In this document: in pieces, positions 61,144 to 64,000 of the stretch | How positions within the stretch are numbered: position 1 is the first letter of the stretch | How the letters are laid out: every line of letters starts with the position of its first letter | NCBI GenBank assembly: GCA_947384285.1 | Contig: CANDGI010000001.1 | Location: 142,590 to 206,589 of the forward strand | Length of the DNA stretch: 64,000 nt | DNA from: an uncultured Lachnospiraceae bacterium | Lineage (GTDB): Bacteria; Bacillota; Clostridia; Lachnospirales; Lachnospiraceae | Direction: 5' to 3' | Notes under the pieces: generated by a model | What the model was told of the DNA's origin: nothing | What the model saw: only the letters and a program-made list of their open reading frames with translations | Database searches by the model: none | Translations under genes and position numbers: made by a program

Positions 61144-61177
61144 AATGTTAAGCTCCTTTCTTCTATCCTAAAAATTC

Positions 61178-61205
61178 ATTATGCTTCATATCTCGTAACG
61201 ATCAA
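61178..61205 (-). promoter_or_regulatory. Minus-strand promoter for the amylase gene
   Basis: Reading on the minus strand: TTGATC (61205-61200), 16 bases, CATAAT (61183-61178). Upstream of the amylase start by about 35 bases. Confidence 0.45.
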
Positions 61206-61372
61206 GAATTATCCAGGCTGAAACAAGATATTCTTATTATAAAAAGAAATCGGTTGGCTGGCAAGGGAAAAAGCTACAAAATTTCTAGGCGGAAATGGAG
61301 AAAGTATGGTCAGGCATACGGAGAAAAGTGCTGGAATGGCAAGGTTTTGTGAATCCAGATTGGGAAAACAGC

Positions 61373-61401
61373 TTGCTGAACCGTAAAAGAGTGTGTATAA
61401 T
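61373..61401 (+). promoter_or_regulatory. Promoter of the unknown gene at 61491
   Basis: TTGCTG (61373-61378), 17 bases, TATAAT (61396-61401). The gap on the left (61206-61372) shows no gene. Confidence 0.6.
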
Positions 61402-61490
61402 GAAATTAAATAGAATATGTGGAATACAGGAAAAGCTTTGTCTGGCAAAGATGGCGAAGAAAGAATATATGGAAGAGTAGGAAAGCAAAG

Positions 61491-62519
61491 ATGAATATAC
61501 AAATGATTCGTTCCTGCATGCACAACTTTGAGGAGGTTATTTTTCTCGGCAAAGAGGTTGATGCTGCAGGAACTTTGGTATTGGCAGCGGCAGCTGCAAG
61601 AGAAGAAAAGCGTGTGCAGATTTACCTGTTTGGAGTGGGGGAGGATGCCCGTTTATTTCAGGAAAGGCTTGCTAAAATGGAAAAAAAGCGGCGGAGGGGA
61701 ACCCTTACCAAAAGGGAAGAACTGCTGTCAGAACTGGAAGAAAATGGGACTTGTCTGCTGAATCTGATAAGGGGAGTCCGGGTTGCCGGAAAGGATTATG
61801 AATTCCGGTCTGGAAGTGGAAGCGGTCTGGAGGAATATAATTTGGAGGGAAGGCTTTTGCTGTACCAGTTTTTGTGCCGCAATGTTTCTTTTGGATTTTT
61901 AGAGGAGCAGGATTTTTCCATGATGCAGTATGCGGTATTGGAACTGGAGGGGGAATATGAGAAGCTTCCATTTTCCAGGGAGGATTTGGATACGCTGGAG
62001 CTTTTGCCCCAGTCCCGCCACTGCCATATTCCGGTGAAGCAGAAAATAAAAGTGCCCATAGGGGAACAGACAGGCAGAATGCGGAAGTTTTTCTGTGGGG
62101 CGCTGCAGCAGGAGATACCCTATTGCATCAATTGCATTTCCCTTGTAGATACGTTTTCTTCCTATGAAGAAAAATACCGGAAGGGGAAAGAGGAGGGGCA
62201 TTTTTCCCAGGAAGACTACGAAATGTTCTGCAGCTATTTGAGGGAAATCTGCCCGCCGGGGATGCAGAACTTGATGGTGGAATATGAATGTGAGGAAGCA
62301 TCGCTGGAATTCTACGCAAAGGAGCAGTTAAAGGAAAAGGTGAAGGTCAACACAGGGGCAGCAGTTTCCTTTTTCCTGGCAGGGAGAACCGAGAAAAAGG
62401 AAGGGATGCATGGGATGCGGATGAAATCATGTTTCATTCAATACCCTATGCAGCCGGATATCCAGGAGGTTGAACTGGAACTGCTGCGTGCATTTGTGCA
62501 GGAGAAGGCAGACGGCTAG
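61491..62519 (+). CDS. Conserved-looking protein of unknown function
   Basis: 342 residues from the ATG at 61491, which I prefer over an upstream ATG at 61419 because the promoter is close and a 'GGAAAGCAAAG' ribosome site precedes it. Mostly soluble. Features: 'EVDAAGTLVLAAAAAREEKR' near the start, 'KKRRRGTLTKREELLSELEE', a Cys-containing 'YCINCISLVDTFSSYEEKYR', and 'YECEEASLEFYAKEQLKEK'. No signal peptide or membrane helix. I do not recognise the family. Its 3' end is copied downstream twice. Confidence 0.6.
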   Translation: MNIQMIRSCMHNFEEVIFLGKEVDAAGTLVLAAAAAREEKRVQIYLFGVGEDARLFQERLAKMEKKRRRGTLTKREELLSELEENGTCLLNLIRGVRVAGKDYEFRSGSGSGLEEYNLEGRLLLYQFLCRNVSFGFLEEQDFSMMQYAVLELEGEYEKLPFSREDLDTLELLPQSRHCHIPVKQKIKVPIGEQTGRMRKFFCGALQQEIPYCINCISLVDTFSSYEEKYRKGKEEGHFSQEDYEMFCSYLREICPPGMQNLMVEYECEEASLEFYAKEQLKEKVKVNTGAAVSFFLAGRTEKKEGMHGMRMKSCFIQYPMQPDIQEVELELLRAFVQEKADG

Positions 62520-62607
62520 CTTTCGTGCATTTGTACAGGAGGAGCAGGCAGCTGAAAATCGGGAAATAGGCTGGAACTGCTGTACATTTTGCGCAGGAGA
62601 GGGCAGG
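62475..62607 (+). repeat. Two diverged copies of the 3' end of the preceding gene
   Basis: The last bases of the gene (CTGGAACTGCTGCGTGCATTT and GTGCAGGAGAAGGCAG, 62475-62511) recur partly at 62521-62551 (CGTGCATTTGTACAGGAGGAG) and more fully at 62571-62607 (CTGGAACTGCTGTACATTTT with GCGCAGGAGAGGGCAG). The copies end at the edge of proC. Confidence 0.75.
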
Positions 62608-62610
62608 AGG

Positions 62611-63411
62611 CTACAGTTCCCGGGATTTTTTTACACAGGCCCGCTGTGCTTTTATAACAGCGCTGCGCATTCCCTGCTCTTCCAGGACAGCCACAGCTTC
62701 GATGGTGGTTCCGCCAGGAGAGCAGACGGCATCCTTGAGCGCGCCGGGATGCGTGCCGGTTTCCAAAACCATTTTTGCAGCGCCCAGTACGGATTGGGCA
62801 GCGAATTTATACGCCATGGTCCGGGGCATCCCGTCTGCAACGGCAGCGTCAGCCATAGCCTCGATAAACAGGTAGACATAGGCAGGGGAAGAACCGGATA
62901 CGCCGATGACAGTATCCATCATGGATTCGGAAATGATTTCACAGGAGCCGAAACTGTTAAAAACTGCAGAAACTTCTTCTAACTCCTGCTGGGATACCTG
63001 CTGGCTGGCGCATAGCGCGCTCATTGCTTCCCCCACCAGCGCAGGTGTGTTGGGCATGGCGCGTATCAGGCGGATTTCTTTGCCGAACAGGGCTTCAATG
63101 GCAGAGATAGACTGTCCTGCTGCGATGGATACCAGAAGGGCAGTTTCTTTCACATCATTTTTTATCTCTGTGATGATTTCCGGGAAAAGATATGGCTTGA
63201 CTGCCAGGAACAAGATGTCTGCTTCCTTTGCAGCTTCCTGGTTGTCATGGGTGGTGCGGATGCCAAAACGTTCTTGCAGGGAATGCAGGGTCTGTCCTGT
63301 CTTGGCGGTGGCAATAATCTGGTTTTTGGCAGCAAGGCCGGAATGAAGGATTCCTCCAATGATGGCGCTTGCCATATTTCCGCCGCCGATAAATCCGATT
63401 GTTTTATTCAT
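62611..63411 (-). CDS. proC: Pyrroline-5-carboxylate reductase
   Basis: Last step of proline synthesis. 266 residues, the standard size. N-terminal Rossmann motif 'IGFIGGGNMASAIIGGIL', 'ILFLAVKPYLFPEII', 'IRAMPNTPALVGEAMSALCA', 'VSGSSPAYVYLFIEAMADAA', and the C-terminal 'HPGALKDAVCSPGGTTIEAV' are all standard. The start has an AAGGAGG site 8 bases upstream. Divergent from the threonine aldolase gene; the stop lies next to the duplicated 3' end of the unknown gene. Confidence 0.97.
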   Translation of the reverse strand: MNKTIGFIGGGNMASAIIGGILHSGLAAKNQIIATAKTGQTLHSLQERFGIRTTHDNQEAAKEADILFLAVKPYLFPEIITEIKNDVKETALLVSIAAGQSISAIEALFGKEIRLIRAMPNTPALVGEAMSALCASQQVSQQELEEVSAVFNSFGSCEIISESMMDTVIGVSGSSPAYVYLFIEAMADAAVADGMPRTMAYKFAAQSVLGAAKMVLETGTHPGALKDAVCSPGGTTIEAVAVLEEQGMRSAVIKAQRACVKKSREL

Positions 63412-63462
63412 TTGTCAATACCTCCTTGTAATCGCTGTAACCCTAAAAATATATTCTTCAGT

Positions 63463-63468
63463 TATAAT
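63463..63468 (+). promoter_or_regulatory. -10 element before the threonine aldolase gene
   Basis: TATAAT in the divergent proC/aldolase region, 46 bases before the start codon. The -35 at 17 bases is poor (CCCTAA). Confidence 0.4.
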
Positions 63469-63513
63469 AGCAGTATAAGGAGGATTGTTCAAGCAGGAAA
63501 GGAGAAAAGAGAA

Positions 63514-64000
63514 ATGGTTTCTTTTGAAAGTGATTATACCACGGGGGCGCACCCAAAAATCCTGGAGCGGTTGGCAGAGACCAACCTGGAGCCGTTATCC
63601 GGTTATGGGACGGATTCTTATTGTGAAAGCGCAAAAGAAAAAATCAGGGATGCTTGCGGCTGTCCCAAGGCGCAGGTGCAGTTCTTAGTGGGAGGCACCC
63701 AGACAAATGCAGTTGTGATTTCTTCCATGCTCCGCCGTTATGAGGGTGTTGTGACTGCTTCCACAGGCCATATTAATGTACATGAGGCAGGAGCCATTGA
63801 GTATACAGGCCATAAGGCGCTGGCGCTGCCTTGCCCTCTGCCTGAAATAAGCGGGCAGACTGTGGAAGGAAATGCTTGCAGTAAAATAAAAGATGAGACA
63901 GGCATTGGGGTGTGCAGGGACGGGCAGACTGTGATGGGAAATGCATGCAGTAAAATAAAAGATGAGACAGGCATTGGGGTGTGCAGGGACGGGCAGACTG
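63514..64000 (+). CDS. Threonine aldolase family protein (partial, interrupted by repeats)
   Basis: Open from ATG 63514 (AAAGGAG site) to the window edge. 'MVSFESDYTTGAHPKILERL', 'LSGYGTDSYCESAKEKIRDA', 'VQFLVGGTQTNAVVISSMLR' and 'GHINVHEAGAIEYTGHK' match low-specificity threonine aldolases, PLP enzymes that split threonine to glycine and acetaldehyde. After 'LALPCPLPEISGQTV' the reading enters a 23-residue unit that repeats to the end of the window, in place of the expected core strand and helix. Either the gene resumes beyond the edge with the repeat as an insert, or it is broken. Confidence 0.85.
   Translation, partial: MVSFESDYTTGAHPKILERLAETNLEPLSGYGTDSYCESAKEKIRDACGCPKAQVQFLVGGTQTNAVVISSMLRRYEGVVTASTGHINVHEAGAIEYTGHKALALPCPLPEISGQTVEGNACSKIKDETGIGVCRDGQTVMGNACSKIKDETGIGVCRDGQT
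63852..64000 (+). repeat. 69-bp in-frame tandem repeat in the aldolase gene
   Basis: CGGGCAGACTGTG begins copies at 63852, 63921 and 63990; the third is cut by the window edge. The unit codes 'NACSKIKDETGIGVCRDGQT' plus three residues. Copies differ by a few bases (GAAGGAAATGCTTGC against ATGGGAAATGCATGC). 69 is 23 codons, so the frame is kept. Confidence 0.92.

Overview
The window looks like a stretch of chromosome from a low-to-moderate G+C Gram-positive anaerobe of the class Clostridia, most likely family Lachnospiraceae; the genus cannot be fixed from the sequence. Supporting signs are strong AGGAGG-type ribosome sites, two LytR-CpsA-Psr (LCP) wall-anchoring proteins, secreted wall hydrolases carrying many fibronectin-III or Big2 repeats, a LytTR/DUF3021/ABC operon, a PheB-Hom-(PGM-like homoserine kinase)-aspartate kinase cluster, and a frameshifted prfB. 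No rRNA, tRNA, CRISPR array or intact mobile element was seen.

Layout. 0-3.2 kb: three minus-strand polytopic membrane proteins (GT-C-like; two look like halves of one protein). 3.3-18.5 kb: an envelope block with LCP protein 1, an FN3 secreted protein, an amidase with six FN3 domains, a glucosaminidase with four FN3 domains, three GT2 glycosyltransferases, an undecaprenyl-phosphate sugar transferase and LCP protein 2. 18.5-27.5 kb: glmS, an HtrA-type protease, a carbamate kinase-like protein with altered motifs, pyruvate kinase and two tandem paralogous amidases. 27.5-33 kb: accessory genes (ATPase remnant, small membrane protein, MIF-like tautomerase, LytTR-controlled ABC transporter, Ogt-type methyltransferase, AlkD). 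33.1-38.1 kb: prfB with its +1 frameshift, then a YdjI/YdjG/YdjH-like membrane-stress cluster without PspA. 38.1-42.4 kb: threonine/aspartate-family biosynthesis. 42.4-48.6 kb: DUF2752, a 72-bp promoter-bearing tandem repeat, a SprA-type metalloprotease, a PepSY-like protein, DUF975, a sugar/maltose acetyltransferase and a YyaL/DUF255 protein. 48.9-58 kb: a second polysaccharide block (GtrA, GT-C-like protein, GtrB-like GT2, DUF2298 protein, Big2 surface protein, O-antigen ligase-like protein). 58.3-64 kb: a split ThrE exporter, a GH13 amylase, an unknown protein, proC and a threonine aldolase cut by the window edge.

How the genes fit together. GlmS supplies glucosamine-6-phosphate for wall precursors; the sugar transferase, GT2 enzymes, GtrA/GtrB pair, GT-C-like proteins and ligase-like protein would build lipid-linked surface glycans; the LCP proteins would attach them to peptidoglycan; FN3/Big2 hydrolases remodel the wall. 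Hom, the PGM-like kinase and aspartate kinase make threonine precursors, while ThrE and threonine aldolase export or degrade threonine.

The most striking feature is the number of short tandem duplications. Several loci carry a second, diverged copy of the 3' end of a gene just after its stop codon (near 11.96, 38.56, 43.75, 45.44, 48.48 and 62.48 kb). Others carry multiple-of-three expansions inside genes (54 bp x5 at 37.1 kb; 69 bp at the right edge; degenerate repeats at 6.1 and 13.2 kb), and a 72-bp unit repeated about four times at 42.9 kb puts an extended -10 promoter and a palindrome in every copy. The pattern was found by eye; its statistical strength and its conservation in relatives have not been computed.
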